Source of the DNA: Burkholderiaceae bacterium
Lineage (GTDB): Bacteria; Pseudomonadota; Gammaproteobacteria; Burkholderiales; Burkholderiaceae
Direction of reading: 5' to 3'
NCBI GenBank assembly: GCA_947450605.1
Contig: CANFWB010000003.1
Span: forward strand, 1-64,000
Length of the DNA: 64,000 nucleotides
Positions within the stretch are counted from its first letter, which is position 1; the number at the start of each line of letters is the position of its first letter. The notes beneath the pieces were generated by a model that was not told where the DNA came from, did no database searches, and saw only the letters and a program-made list of their open reading frames with translations. A program made the position numbers and the translations under genes. Positions 56,076 to 63,524 of the stretch are shown one piece after another.

Positions 56076-56836
56076 TGATAATGAAACCTAACGTGAGCTT
56101 ATTTTTTCCTGCCTACAATGATGAGCATACATTACCAAATATTGTTGATCGATCGATTTCTCTTTTAAATGAAATTGCGAACGAATACGAAATAATAATA
56201 GTAAATGATTGCTCTCCGGATAATTCTGGAAAGGTTGCTGATGTTATTGCGGCAAGTAATTCCAAGGTAAAGGTAATACATCACGCTGTTAACATGGGTT
56301 ATGGCGGCGCCTTAAAAACGGGAGTTGCCAATTCTAAATATGAATGGATATGCATGGTTGACGGCGACAATGAATATGATGTGTACGAGTTAAAGAAGAT
56401 GCTTGCGGTGAGAGACTACTACCAATTAATCATTGGATTTCGCTATAAAAAACTTTATTCTACAAAAAGAATTTTTATTTCCTATATTTATAATCAATGC
56501 TTGCGATTGCTGTTTAAAAGTCCATTTCGCGATGTTTCTACTGGCATTAGGGTAATGCATCACTCAATTATCAATCAAATTAATATTACATCTAACAGTC
56601 CTTTTGTCGGGGCAGAACTCGCTCTAAAGGCTATGTTGAGGGGGATTCCTGTGGGTGAGGTGGGTATTCAAACTTTCCCAAGAATTTTTGGTAGCGGTTC
56701 CGCTACTAGTTTAAAAAATATCAGGCTTACTATTTCGGATGTTTTTAGAGTTAGGAAAGAGATATTTTCGGACTCTTACGATCTTCCATCCGGAAGAGTA
56801 AGACATATAAATGAGGAAATTTATAAAAAGCTATGA
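56075..56836 (+). CDS. Polyprenyl-phosphate glycosyltransferase (GT2, DPM1/GtrB-like)
   Basis: 253 residues, no C-terminal membrane helices, resembling the DPM1 class. NVSLFFPAYNDEHTLPNIVDRS, NDCSPDNSG, GYGGALKTGVANSKYEWICMVDGDNEYD (DxD-like), FRDVSTGIRVM, and the acceptor-binding GSGSATSLKNIRLTISDVF. The pattern fits transfer of a sugar from a nucleotide donor to undecaprenyl phosphate. With the DprE pair and GT-C gene it completes a possible lipid-linked sugar pathway. Confidence 0.82.
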   Translation: MIMKPNVSLFFPAYNDEHTLPNIVDRSISLLNEIANEYEIIIVNDCSPDNSGKVADVIAASNSKVKVIHHAVNMGYGGALKTGVANSKYEWICMVDGDNEYDVYELKKMLAVRDYYQLIIGFRYKKLYSTKRIFISYIYNQCLRLLFKSPFRDVSTGIRVMHHSIINQINITSNSPFVGAELALKAMLRGIPVGEVGIQTFPRIFGSGSATSLKNIRLTISDVFRVRKEIFSDSYDLPSGRVRHINEEIYKKL

Positions 56837-57492
56837 GTTATTTGTCTAATCTATATAGAGTGCGCTTTGGCGAGGATGATATTAAGCGTAAAGAGAAGGT
56901 CTGGAAAGTGTTGTGTGAGCAGTTCTTTCAAAAATTTATACCCGAAAATGCAACGGTTTTGGATATTGCCTCTGGGTATGGTGAATTCAGTAGATATATT
57001 GTCGCTTCAAAAAAGATTGCAATTGATTTGAATGAGGAGTCAAGACTTTTTATTGATAAGGGTACTGATTTTTATTTAACAAGTGCGGATAATTTGAATA
57101 TGATTCCAGATGGTGCCATTGATGTTTGCTTTAGTAGTAATTTCTTTGAGCACTTACCTAGCAAGGATGCCATGAATAATGTCCTATTGGAGGCTAAGAG
57201 GGTACTAAAGATAGGAGGTTTATATATTTCAATGCAACCAAATATCAGGTATGAGCCAGGAAAATATTGGGATTACTATGACCATATTCTTCCGCTATCC
57301 CACATGTCTTGTAGGGAAGCATTTTTGAATTCCGGTTTTGAAGTGGTAGCTCTTTATGATAAGTTCATTCCGTTTTCCACTTCAAGTAAACTTCCTCAGC
57401 ACCCCTTGTTAGTCAAAATTTATTTGAAAATACGACCGCTGTGGAGAATCTTTGGTGGTCAATTTTTGTTAGTTGCTAGAAAAATAAAATAA
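56833..57492 (+). CDS. Class I SAM-dependent methyltransferase
   Basis: 219 residues. SAM motif I VLDIASGYGEFSRYI (about 41-55), VCFSSNFFEHLPSKDAMNNVLLEAKRVL, KIGGLYISMQPNIRY and a YWDYYDHILPLSH substrate-region pattern. Third methyltransferase of the locus. Four-base overlap with the GT2 gene. Probably modifies a sugar or caps the chain; which one is not shown by the sequence. Confidence 0.82.
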   Translation: MSYLSNLYRVRFGEDDIKRKEKVWKVLCEQFFQKFIPENATVLDIASGYGEFSRYIVASKKIAIDLNEESRLFIDKGTDFYLTSADNLNMIPDGAIDVCFSSNFFEHLPSKDAMNNVLLEAKRVLKIGGLYISMQPNIRYEPGKYWDYYDHILPLSHMSCREAFLNSGFEVVALYDKFIPFSTSSKLPQHPLLVKIYLKIRPLWRIFGGQFLLVARKIK

Positions 57493-57495
57493 CTA

Positions 57496-58416
57496 ATGAG
57501 TATTAACTATTCGATTGCAATACCAACTTATAATGCTGGCGATGGTTGGATTGACTGCCTTAAATCCATTCAACTGCAGTCCATAAGTCCTCGGCATGTT
57601 TTGGTTATAGACAGCAACTCTTCTGATTCAACGTGCCAAAAAGCGGAGGAGATGGGGTGTAAACTCTTGCATACGAATCCAAAAGACTTTAATCATGGGC
57701 GCATTCGAAATGTATGTATTAATTATTTGAGCGATTCAGAATTCATAGTTTTCCTGACTCAAGATGCAGTTCTCTCCTCAGGAACATCTGTTTCACTCTT
57801 GCTAAGTACTTTTTCAGATCCGGAAATTGGAATGGCATACGGGCGCCAATTACCTCGCTTGACTACTAAACCTATTGGGGCCCATGCAAGGCTATTTAAT
57901 TATCCAGCCAGCTCTGAAATTAGGTCCATTGATGATGCCAAAAGACTAGGCATAAAAACAGCTTTTGTATCAAACTCATATGCTGCATATAGAAGAACTG
58001 CTATTGAGCAAATTGGAGGATTTCCTTCGAATGTCATACTAAGCGAAGATACGTATGTAGCTGGCAAAATGCTGTTGGCAGACTGGAAAATATCTTATGT
58101 AGCCAATTCAGCCGTGTTTCACGCGCACGACTACACTTATTTCTCTGAGTTTAAGCGTTATTTTGATACCGGAGTATTTCATGGGCGGGAAAGTTGGATT
58201 ACTCATGCTTTTGGGAGGTCAGAAAATGAGGGCTTTAAATTTATTAAATCGGAGTTTAGGTATTTAATGAAACATTCTCCATTTTTAATTCCCTCATCTT
58301 TTTTTAGGACCTTTATTAAATATCTTGGTTATAAGCTTGGGCAGCATGAGAGCATCCTTCCAAGAAGGATTAAGGTTTTATTTAGCATGCATAAAAATTT
58401 CTGGAGATCAAGCTGA
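57496..58416 (+). CDS. Glycosyltransferase family 2 (rhamnosyltransferase-like)
   Basis: 306 residues. SINYSIAIPTYNAGDGWIDCLKSI, LVIDSNSSDSTCQKA, FNHGRIRNVCINYLSDSEFIVFLTQDAVL (the NHG motif and QDA metal site typical of rhamnosyltransferases), GGFPSNVILSEDTYVAGKM and the C-terminal helices. Cytoplasmic, acts on the lipid-linked repeat unit. One-base overlap with the next gene. Confidence 0.87.
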   Translation: MSINYSIAIPTYNAGDGWIDCLKSIQLQSISPRHVLVIDSNSSDSTCQKAEEMGCKLLHTNPKDFNHGRIRNVCINYLSDSEFIVFLTQDAVLSSGTSVSLLLSTFSDPEIGMAYGRQLPRLTTKPIGAHARLFNYPASSEIRSIDDAKRLGIKTAFVSNSYAAYRRTAIEQIGGFPSNVILSEDTYVAGKMLLADWKISYVANSAVFHAHDYTYFSEFKRYFDTGVFHGRESWITHAFGRSENEGFKFIKSEFRYLMKHSPFLIPSSFFRTFIKYLGYKLGQHESILPRRIKVLFSMHKNFWRSS

Positions 58417-59375
58417 TGAGAAGGGCTCTGATTATTGGAGTCAATGGTCAGGATGGCGCATACCTCGCTAAATTTCTGCTTGAAAAAGGCTATGAAGTTA
58501 TAGGTACCTCGCGTGATGCCACAGTATCATCTTTTGCGAATCTCACAAAATTAGGGGTCCAAGCGAGATTGCAGATTGTTTCAATGGCATTAAATGATTT
58601 TCGAAGTGTTTTGGAGGTAATTAAAAAATTTACGCCTGATGAAATTTATAATTTAGCTGGTCAAACATCCGTTGGACTATCCTTCGAGCAGCCAGTTGAG
58701 ACAATGGAAAGCATTACTTTTGGAACTTTAAATATTCTTGAGGCAATTCGTTTTATTGATAGCCCTATACATTTTTATAACGCCGGATCAAGCGAATGTT
58801 TCGGTGATACTAAGAATCTGCCTGCAAGCGAAAGTACTCCTTTCTCGCCAAGAAGTCCATATGCAGTAGCCAAAACCGCCGCATATGGGTTGGTAAATAA
58901 TTATCGTGAATCATATGGGTTATTTGCATGTACCGGTATTCTGTTTAATCATGAATCTCCACTAAGGCCAAAGAGATTTGTAACTCAAAAAATTATTCAG
59001 GCTGCCTGGCATATCTCTAAAAATTTAGATACGAAATTATCACTTGGGAATATTTCAATTTATCGTGATTGGGGCTGGGCCCCAGAATATATTGAGGCTA
59101 TGTGGCTTATGTTGCAGCGGGAAAGGCCCGAGGACTTTGTCATTGCTACAGGAAAATCTGTTTCTCTGGAATATTTTATTGAGAAAGCTTTTTCCTATCA
59201 TGGCTTATCTTGGAAAAATCATGTGCTGATTGATTCATCTTTTTTGCGACCATCAGATATTGAATATGGAGCGGCTGATCCACGTAAGGCTGAATTTATT
59301 TTAGGCTGGAAGGCTAAATATGATGTAGATGACGTTATTCGAATGATGAGTACGATTACTCAAGATGCTGAGTAG
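58416..59375 (+). CDS. GDP-sugar dehydratase/reductase of the Gmd/Rmd family
   Basis: 319 residues, extended SDR: IGVNGQDGAYLAKFLLEKGYEV, NLAGQTSVGLSFEQPVET, AGSSECFGD, YAVAKTAAYGLVNNYRESYG (Tyr, Lys), NHESPLRPKRFVTQK and RDWGWAPEYIEAMWLML. It lacks the long Gmd-specific [13 protein letters not shown] loop, so it may be an Rmd-type reductase (making GDP-rhamnose) or a divergent dehydratase. Close relative of the remnant at 32127-32537. Confidence 0.82.
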   Translation: MRRALIIGVNGQDGAYLAKFLLEKGYEVIGTSRDATVSSFANLTKLGVQARLQIVSMALNDFRSVLEVIKKFTPDEIYNLAGQTSVGLSFEQPVETMESITFGTLNILEAIRFIDSPIHFYNAGSSECFGDTKNLPASESTPFSPRSPYAVAKTAAYGLVNNYRESYGLFACTGILFNHESPLRPKRFVTQKIIQAAWHISKNLDTKLSLGNISIYRDWGWAPEYIEAMWLMLQRERPEDFVIATGKSVSLEYFIEKAFSYHGLSWKNHVLIDSSFLRPSDIEYGAADPRKAEFILGWKAKYDVDDVIRMMSTITQDAE

Positions 59376-59414
59376 ATTGTTGTCAATTAATATTTTTATA
59401 AGCTCATTTAATTT

Positions 59415-60143
59415 ATGCTCCAGCAATCATCCTCTGAACCACAAGAAGCCTTTCCCTATACCCCACCTACTAAGGAGATTCTGGAGCAGTACCCTCATTT
59501 ATTTGAGTTAAAACAAACGTTGCCGCCAAGATTTTTTAAAGTCTTATTTGATAAGCTGGTTGCAATATTTCTCTTGTTAATGTCAGCCCCAATAATTTTA
59601 CTTCTTAAACTTGTTTTCCTTGTTGAGGGTTGGCTTATTCCTGAAAATAAAGGCCCCATGTTTTTCTATTACAACGGAGTAAGCGCTGGGAAGGTTATCC
59701 CTAAATACAAGATACGACTAATCAAAGAGAAATATATAGAACCCGAAGCTGCCAAGCGGCATGACTGGATTGCTTACTCAGCGGAATGGACGCCCGATAG
59801 CCGAACTTACACCGGTCAATTTGTAAAGAAGTTTTACTTAGATGAGTTGCCACAGTTTTGGAGTGTTCTAAAGGGTGATATGAGCATTGTAGGCCCTCGA
59901 CCTTTATCTGTTTTGCACTATGAGAGAGATCGAGCGCAGGGCAATGTCACTAGATTTCTGTTGCGCGGTGGTCTTTTGGGTCTTGGGCACATCAATAAAG
60001 GTACATCTGAGATGGGTAACCCGGTCTACGAATATGAATATGTGGACCAGTATCTAAAGCGCTCTTCTTTCGGTTTGCTATGTTTGGATTTGTGGATTAT
60101 TTGGAAAGGTATTTTGGTTATTGTTAAGGGCGGGGGTCACTAG
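59415..60143 (+). CDS. Initiating sugar-phosphate transferase (PglC/WcaJ family)
   Basis: 242 residues, the small monotopic form: one hydrophobic segment (about 45-70: FDKLVAIFLLLMSAPIILLLKLVFLVE) followed by the catalytic domain with PKYKIRLIKE, a DELPQFWSVLKGDMSIVGPRPLS signature and VTRFLLRGGLLGLGH. It is longer in its N-terminus than PglC and carries KRHDWIAYSAEWTPDSRTYTG as an insertion. Transfers the first sugar-phosphate onto undecaprenyl phosphate. Last gene of the polysaccharide locus. Confidence 0.88.
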   Translation: MLQQSSSEPQEAFPYTPPTKEILEQYPHLFELKQTLPPRFFKVLFDKLVAIFLLLMSAPIILLLKLVFLVEGWLIPENKGPMFFYYNGVSAGKVIPKYKIRLIKEKYIEPEAAKRHDWIAYSAEWTPDSRTYTGQFVKKFYLDELPQFWSVLKGDMSIVGPRPLSVLHYERDRAQGNVTRFLLRGGLLGLGHINKGTSEMGNPVYEYEYVDQYLKRSSFGLLCLDLWIIWKGILVIVKGGGH

Positions 60144-60565
60144 GCCTTAGTCAAAGCTAGCAATTCTCCAATTGCCGTCGATAATTGTCTTTGTATTGTT
60201 GTTTGGTAGCGCATTAGACGATCAAGTTGATCTAGGTCCGGCGTTGTGGCCTGTTCTTCAATAGGGCCTAATTTTCTAAAGTCAGTTATTTTTTGGGTGC
60301 GTACAATCATTCTCATAATTTCTTGGCCATACCATTCTGCTGCGCGTTTTAGTTCCTTTAATTCAGCATTCTTGATGCCCTCCTCGACATCGGAGTCAAT
60401 TCTCGGTTTTTTATCGCCAAATACAAAGCGAATATCTATGCCTTGAGAGTAGTGTTGGTTACCTTCGGGTTTTTGCTTTGGAACTTTGTCGCTTATATAG
60501 TCTTTAATGGTTTGCTGACTTTTGACGGATTCGCTAAACAGATATTCGCAAGGTAATCCCCCCAC
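60140..60565 (-). pseudogene. Unknown protein, 5' end lost at the IS junction
   Basis: 141 codons as read, but the first few (MGGLP) come from the IS end, so the native start is missing. What remains is a hydrophilic, charged protein with a helical C-terminus (TPDLDQLDRLMRYQTTIQRQLSTAIGELLAL), reminiscent of small proteins from mobile DNA. No family assigned. Overlaps the stop of the sugar transferase gene by 4 bases in convergent orientation. No continuation is visible on the far side of the IS. Confidence 0.6.
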
Positions 60566-60621
60566 CCCTTAACCTGACTTAAAAGTAGAATTTCTAAGTT
60601 GTTTGATTTAAAGGAAATTCT

Positions 60622-60876
60622 ATGAAAACCACCCGCTTTACTGATCGCCAAATCATGGCCATCCTCAAACAAGCCGAAGCTGGCATGCCAGCCCCAGAGC
60701 TATGCCGTGAACACGGCATTAGCATCGCCAGCTTTTATAAGTGGCGAGCCAAGTATGGCAGCATGGATGCTTCCATGATGTCTCGCGTCAAAGAGCTTGA
60801 GCTTGAAAATGCCCGCTTAAAGAAGATGTTCGCGGAGGTGCAGCTCCAAGCTGATGTCCTCAAAGAAGTCTTATAA
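60622..60876 (+). CDS. IS3-family transposase OrfA
   Basis: 84 residues: helix-turn-helix [44 protein letters not shown] pattern and a C-terminal leucine zipper ([29 protein letters not shown]). It binds the IS ends. It overlaps orfB by 23 bases. Confidence 0.93.
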   Translation: MKTTRFTDRQIMAILKQAEAGMPAPELCREHGISIASFYKWRAKYGSMDASMMSRVKELELENARLKKMFAEVQLQADVLKEVL

Positions 60877-61708
60877 AAAAATAACTCGGCCATCTCGTAG
60901 GCGCGAGATGGCCAGCCAACAGGTTCAAAGTGGGCGAATGACGATCCGCTTAGCGTGCGATACCTTTGTCATTAGCCAGACTTTCTATCGCTATACGGCC
61001 AAGCTATCAACTGACAATGCCCTCATTGCCGATTGGCTGGTGCGGCTCACTCAAAATCAACGTAACTGGGGATTTGGGCTTTGCTATTTGTACTTGCGTA
61101 ATGTGAAGGGCTTTAATTGGAACCACAAGCGGGTCTATCGCATCTATCGAGAGTTAGAGCTTAACTTGCGCATCAAACCCCATAAACGCTTAGTTCGCGA
61201 GAAGCCTTTGCCATTGGCAGTGCCCGAGGGCATCAACGATACGTGGTCGATTGATTTTATGCATGACCAGTTGCACAATGGCAGATCTATCCGCTTGTTT
61301 AATGTGATTGATGACTTTAATCGGGAGGCCTTAGCCATCGATATTGATTTTTCCATGCCAGCAAGCAGAGTGGTTCGCTCACTCGATCAAGTGATTGAGT
61401 GGCGTGGAAAGCCCCTCAAGATACGCTGTGATAATGGCCCGGAACTCATCAGTAGCGTGCTTGTGCAGTGGGCTGCGAAACACCAAATAGAGATCGCTTA
61501 TATCCAACCAGGCAACCCGCAACAAAATGCGTACATTGAAAGATACAACTGCACCGTACGTTACGACTGGCTTAATCAATACCTCTTTGAGTCAATGGAT
61601 GAAGTTCAAGACTTTGCCACTGACTGGATGTGGACATACAATCATGAAAGACCAAACATGAAAGACCAAACATGGACTTGGGTGGAATTACACCAAAGCA
61701 AAAACTAG
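60854..61708 (+). CDS. IS3-family transposase OrfB with frameshifted C-terminus
   Basis: 284 codons as read. The DDE catalytic triad is present: Asp in WSIDFMHD, Asp in IRCDNGPEL and Glu in AYIERYN, in an rve integrase core (about 105-260). The C-terminus is aberrant: a 14-bp tandem duplication at 61643-61670 shifts the frame after NHERPNM. Without one copy the frame reads [17 protein letters not shown] and ends at 61746, the normal IS3 ending. Activity of this copy is doubtful. Confidence 0.9.
   Translation: MSSKKSYKKITRPSRRREMASQQVQSGRMTIRLACDTFVISQTFYRYTAKLSTDNALIADWLVRLTQNQRNWGFGLCYLYLRNVKGFNWNHKRVYRIYRELELNLRIKPHKRLVREKPLPLAVPEGINDTWSIDFMHDQLHNGRSIRLFNVIDDFNREALAIDIDFSMPASRVVRSLDQVIEWRGKPLKIRCDNGPELISSVLVQWAAKHQIEIAYIQPGNPQQNAYIERYNCTVRYDWLNQYLFESMDEVQDFATDWMWTYNHERPNMKDQTWTWVELHQSKN
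61643..61670 (+). repeat. 14-bp tandem duplication in orfB
   Basis: CATGAAAGACCAAA occurs twice in direct succession (61643-61656 and 61657-61670). Fourteen is not a multiple of three, so the second copy shifts the transposase frame. Confidence 0.95.
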
Positions 61709-61874
61709 CACTCGCAGTACCAGCCTCTACTTTTAGCTTAAGTTAAAAATGGGGGTATTACCGATTATTCTGGACATTTTGCTAAGTACTTCATCTGCCC
61801 ATTTGGTTTAGGATAATGTTTTACTCATACAGCTTATCTTTTAGTTTGTTTGTTTAGTGGTGCTCTCATTGAAA

Positions 61875-62906
61875 CTAAGCCCTAGGAGCCACGGCTCTAA
61901 GCCACATGCGCTGGACTTGATCTGTCATATTGTCGGGTATTAACTCCACATCGGGGTGTTCATTCGCATAGACTCTAAATAGCTCGTCTGCAAAAGCCTG
62001 TCCAATCTCTTGGACCCCTGTAAAGTCAAGAATGACCTTTTTAAAACGATCAAATCGGGCGATCAATCTTTTTGCCTGGGATCTGGAGACTAATTGCTCG
62101 TCTCCATATTGAGCTAGGCGCATTGGCACCACGGTTTTAGAGAAATCAAAATCATCAGGCGCATTGGTATATTGAGCATAAACATCAGCTGCTGTCCTGG
62201 CGCATGACAAGTCAATATTCATAAAGACAACAGTGCCGCTTGCGAAAATTCCTTTGGCATCTCTTAAAAAATCATCGCTTGATAAGGTGTCGTGATGGTA
62301 TTCAAGTCCATTGGCTTTAATTCGAAACGAATCAAACATACGAGAGGTAAAAAAGACCCCTTCGCCACTATGCCTCGTTGGATCTGTAGTAAATTTGCCT
62401 TTAGATAGCTCAAAAAGAGCTTGCCTCATATCCACTAAATTTAAAGCATCTGCGATCTTTTTAAAAATGCCGATTCCGTTATCGGAAATTGCCAGGCCAA
62501 ATCTAGTCTCGGATTGCCTTGCCCAGATGAAAACCTCGTCGCCTGCAGAATGGTCTATGGCGTTATTGAGCATCTCTGTAAATCCGTGATTGACGATATT
62601 GAGTACGTTCGGAGCGAGATTAAAGTAGGGCTTAAAGTCTTTGCTCCAGACGGTATCTTCCTCTAAATCCTGGATCTTGTAGAGCTTAGTGATTTCCCGT
62701 CGATAACCCGGACTAAAGACGGGTCTGGTGGATGGCCCACTTCGGGCAATCCAGCCACCTACCTCTAACTGTTGAATGTAGTTATTTGCCGCTACTCGAG
62801 AGATTCCCAGCTGCTGTGCATAGTGGCGCGTTAAATCCTGAGGATGGTTTACAACATCCTCGGTGACGGTATCTATCAGTTCAGGGAGTTTCGAGGGCTT
62901 TGCCAT
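61875..62906 (-). CDS. HTH, HATPase and STAS-like (DUF4325-type) single-chain regulator
   Basis: 343 residues in three parts. A winged-helix-like N-terminus (about 10-75: LTRHYAQQLGISRVAANNYIQQLEVGGWIARSG pattern). A GHKL ATPase domain (about 95-235) with N box EMLNNAIDH (111-119), G1 DNGIGIF (142-148) and GEG (181-183), most like anti-sigma kinases of the RsbW/SpoIIAB type and without a phospho-accepting His. A C-terminal STAS-like domain (about 252-335) with VILDFTGVQEIGQAFADELF, where the usual anti-anti-sigma Ser is replaced. It looks like a partner-switch system within one DNA-binding protein. No membrane segment. Function unknown. Confidence 0.8.
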   Translation of the reverse strand: MAKPSKLPELIDTVTEDVVNHPQDLTRHYAQQLGISRVAANNYIQQLEVGGWIARSGPSTRPVFSPGYRREITKLYKIQDLEEDTVWSKDFKPYFNLAPNVLNIVNHGFTEMLNNAIDHSAGDEVFIWARQSETRFGLAISDNGIGIFKKIADALNLVDMRQALFELSKGKFTTDPTRHSGEGVFFTSRMFDSFRIKANGLEYHHDTLSSDDFLRDAKGIFASGTVVFMNIDLSCARTAADVYAQYTNAPDDFDFSKTVVPMRLAQYGDEQLVSRSQAKRLIARFDRFKKVILDFTGVQEIGQAFADELFRVYANEHPDVELIPDNMTDQVQRMWLRAVAPRA

Positions 62907-62913
62907 GGCATTG

Positions 62914-62969
62914 ACTATAAAGTTAAATATACACTACTGTAAACTTAAAACTAGATTACTGTAAAGTTA
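62914..62969 (-). promoter_or_regulatory. Three 12-bp direct repeats at 22-bp spacing upstream of the HATPase gene
   Basis: ACTATAAAGTTA (62914-62925), ACTGTAAACTTA (62936-62947) and ACTGTAAAGTTA (62958-62969), consensus ACTRTAAASTTA, starts separated by exactly 22 bp (about two helical turns). The nearest repeat is 7 bases before the start codon. A -10-like TATATT (minus strand, 62926-62931) lies between the first two. Likely binding sites for a DNA-binding regulator on one DNA face, possibly the product itself. Confidence 0.75.
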
Positions 62970-63343
62970 TTTATTGGGAAGAGGTGTATTAGGCGCTTAG
63001 TAGGGCGCATTCTGTGCCTAGCTAAAGTCGTGTACACGGCTTTAGATGCGCTATCGGAGGGGCGCTGAGCCGCTTTTTGTGTCAAATTGAGCGAAATGAC
63101 CGATAAATATGAAAACTAATGGCGAAATATTTTGGTTTTCCTAATAGGGCTTGGATATAAAGAAGTCAATGAATATATAGGTCTATTGGATAAAAATGGG
63201 TAACAGGGATGCTAATGCCATTTAGCAAAGGCATTCCCACATCACAATCCACCAATTCCTGCAATCACTTTGCCATCTCCTGACTTACTTATTTTCATTC
63301 TCACTTTAGGCTTGAATCATCTTAATGCCTAAAGGGGGATTTC
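62970..63343. other. Non-coding, hairpin-rich intergenic stretch
   Basis: No protein gene seen. It holds a nested inverted repeat at 63005-63051 (outer arms GCGCAT/ATGCGC, inner arms CTAAAGTCGTGT/ACACGGCTTTAG with one G-U pair), a second hairpin AATGCC...GGCATT (63214-63235) and a third overlapping the ribosome site of the small gene downstream (63304-63334). Confidence 0.5.
63304..63334 (+). promoter_or_regulatory. Hairpin overlapping the ribosome site of the 43-residue gene
   Basis: CTTTAGGC pairs perfectly with GCCTAAAG around a 15-base loop. The right arm runs directly into the purine-rich AAAGGGGGAT (63331-63340), the ribosome site of the ATG at 63344, so folding could hide part of the Shine-Dalgarno sequence. 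Confidence 0.4.
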
Positions 63344-63475
63344 ATGCTATCGATTGAATATGTTCACAAAAGAGTAAAGCTGTTTCGGATTGAATTAAAG
63401 TTAATCGTAGTTGCTTGCCTGGTGGTAATAATATTAATTTGGCAAATACTGCGCGTACTAATGGTGTTGAAGTAG
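63344..63475 (+). CDS. Small single-helix membrane protein (43 residues)
   Basis: Starts MLSIEYVHKRVKLFRIELK, then one strongly hydrophobic helix (about 20-38: LIVVACLVVIILIWQILRV). The AAAGGGGG ribosome site 4 to 9 bases upstream is among the strongest in this window. Basic residues precede the helix, predicting a cytoplasmic N-terminus. No family recognised. It could be a chance frame, but the site, size and composition are those of a bacterial small membrane protein. Confidence 0.5.
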   Translation: MLSIEYVHKRVKLFRIELKLIVVACLVVIILIWQILRVLMVLK

Positions 63476-63524
63476 CGAGTCAGCACTGTTGTGCTTTGGA
63501 ATTTTTATGTTGGGGATTGCGGAT

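Larger units (their letters stand above)
60552..61762 (+). mobile_element. IS3-family insertion sequence
   Basis: About 1.2 kb bounded by imperfect inverted repeats: GGTAATCCCCCCACCCC with a TTAAC and TAAAAGTAGA block at the left (60552-60589), GGTAATACCCCCATTTT with TAAC and TAAAAGTAGA read inward on the right (61726-61762). It contains overlapping orfA and orfB. No target-site duplication is visible, so the insertion is old or followed by rearrangement. The exact outer ends are uncertain by a few bases. Confidence 0.85.

Noticed and set aside
61784-61874. Remaining 5' part of the gene cut by the IS
   Set aside because: All three minus-strand frames here meet stops quickly and none joins convincingly to the 141-codon fragment on the other side.
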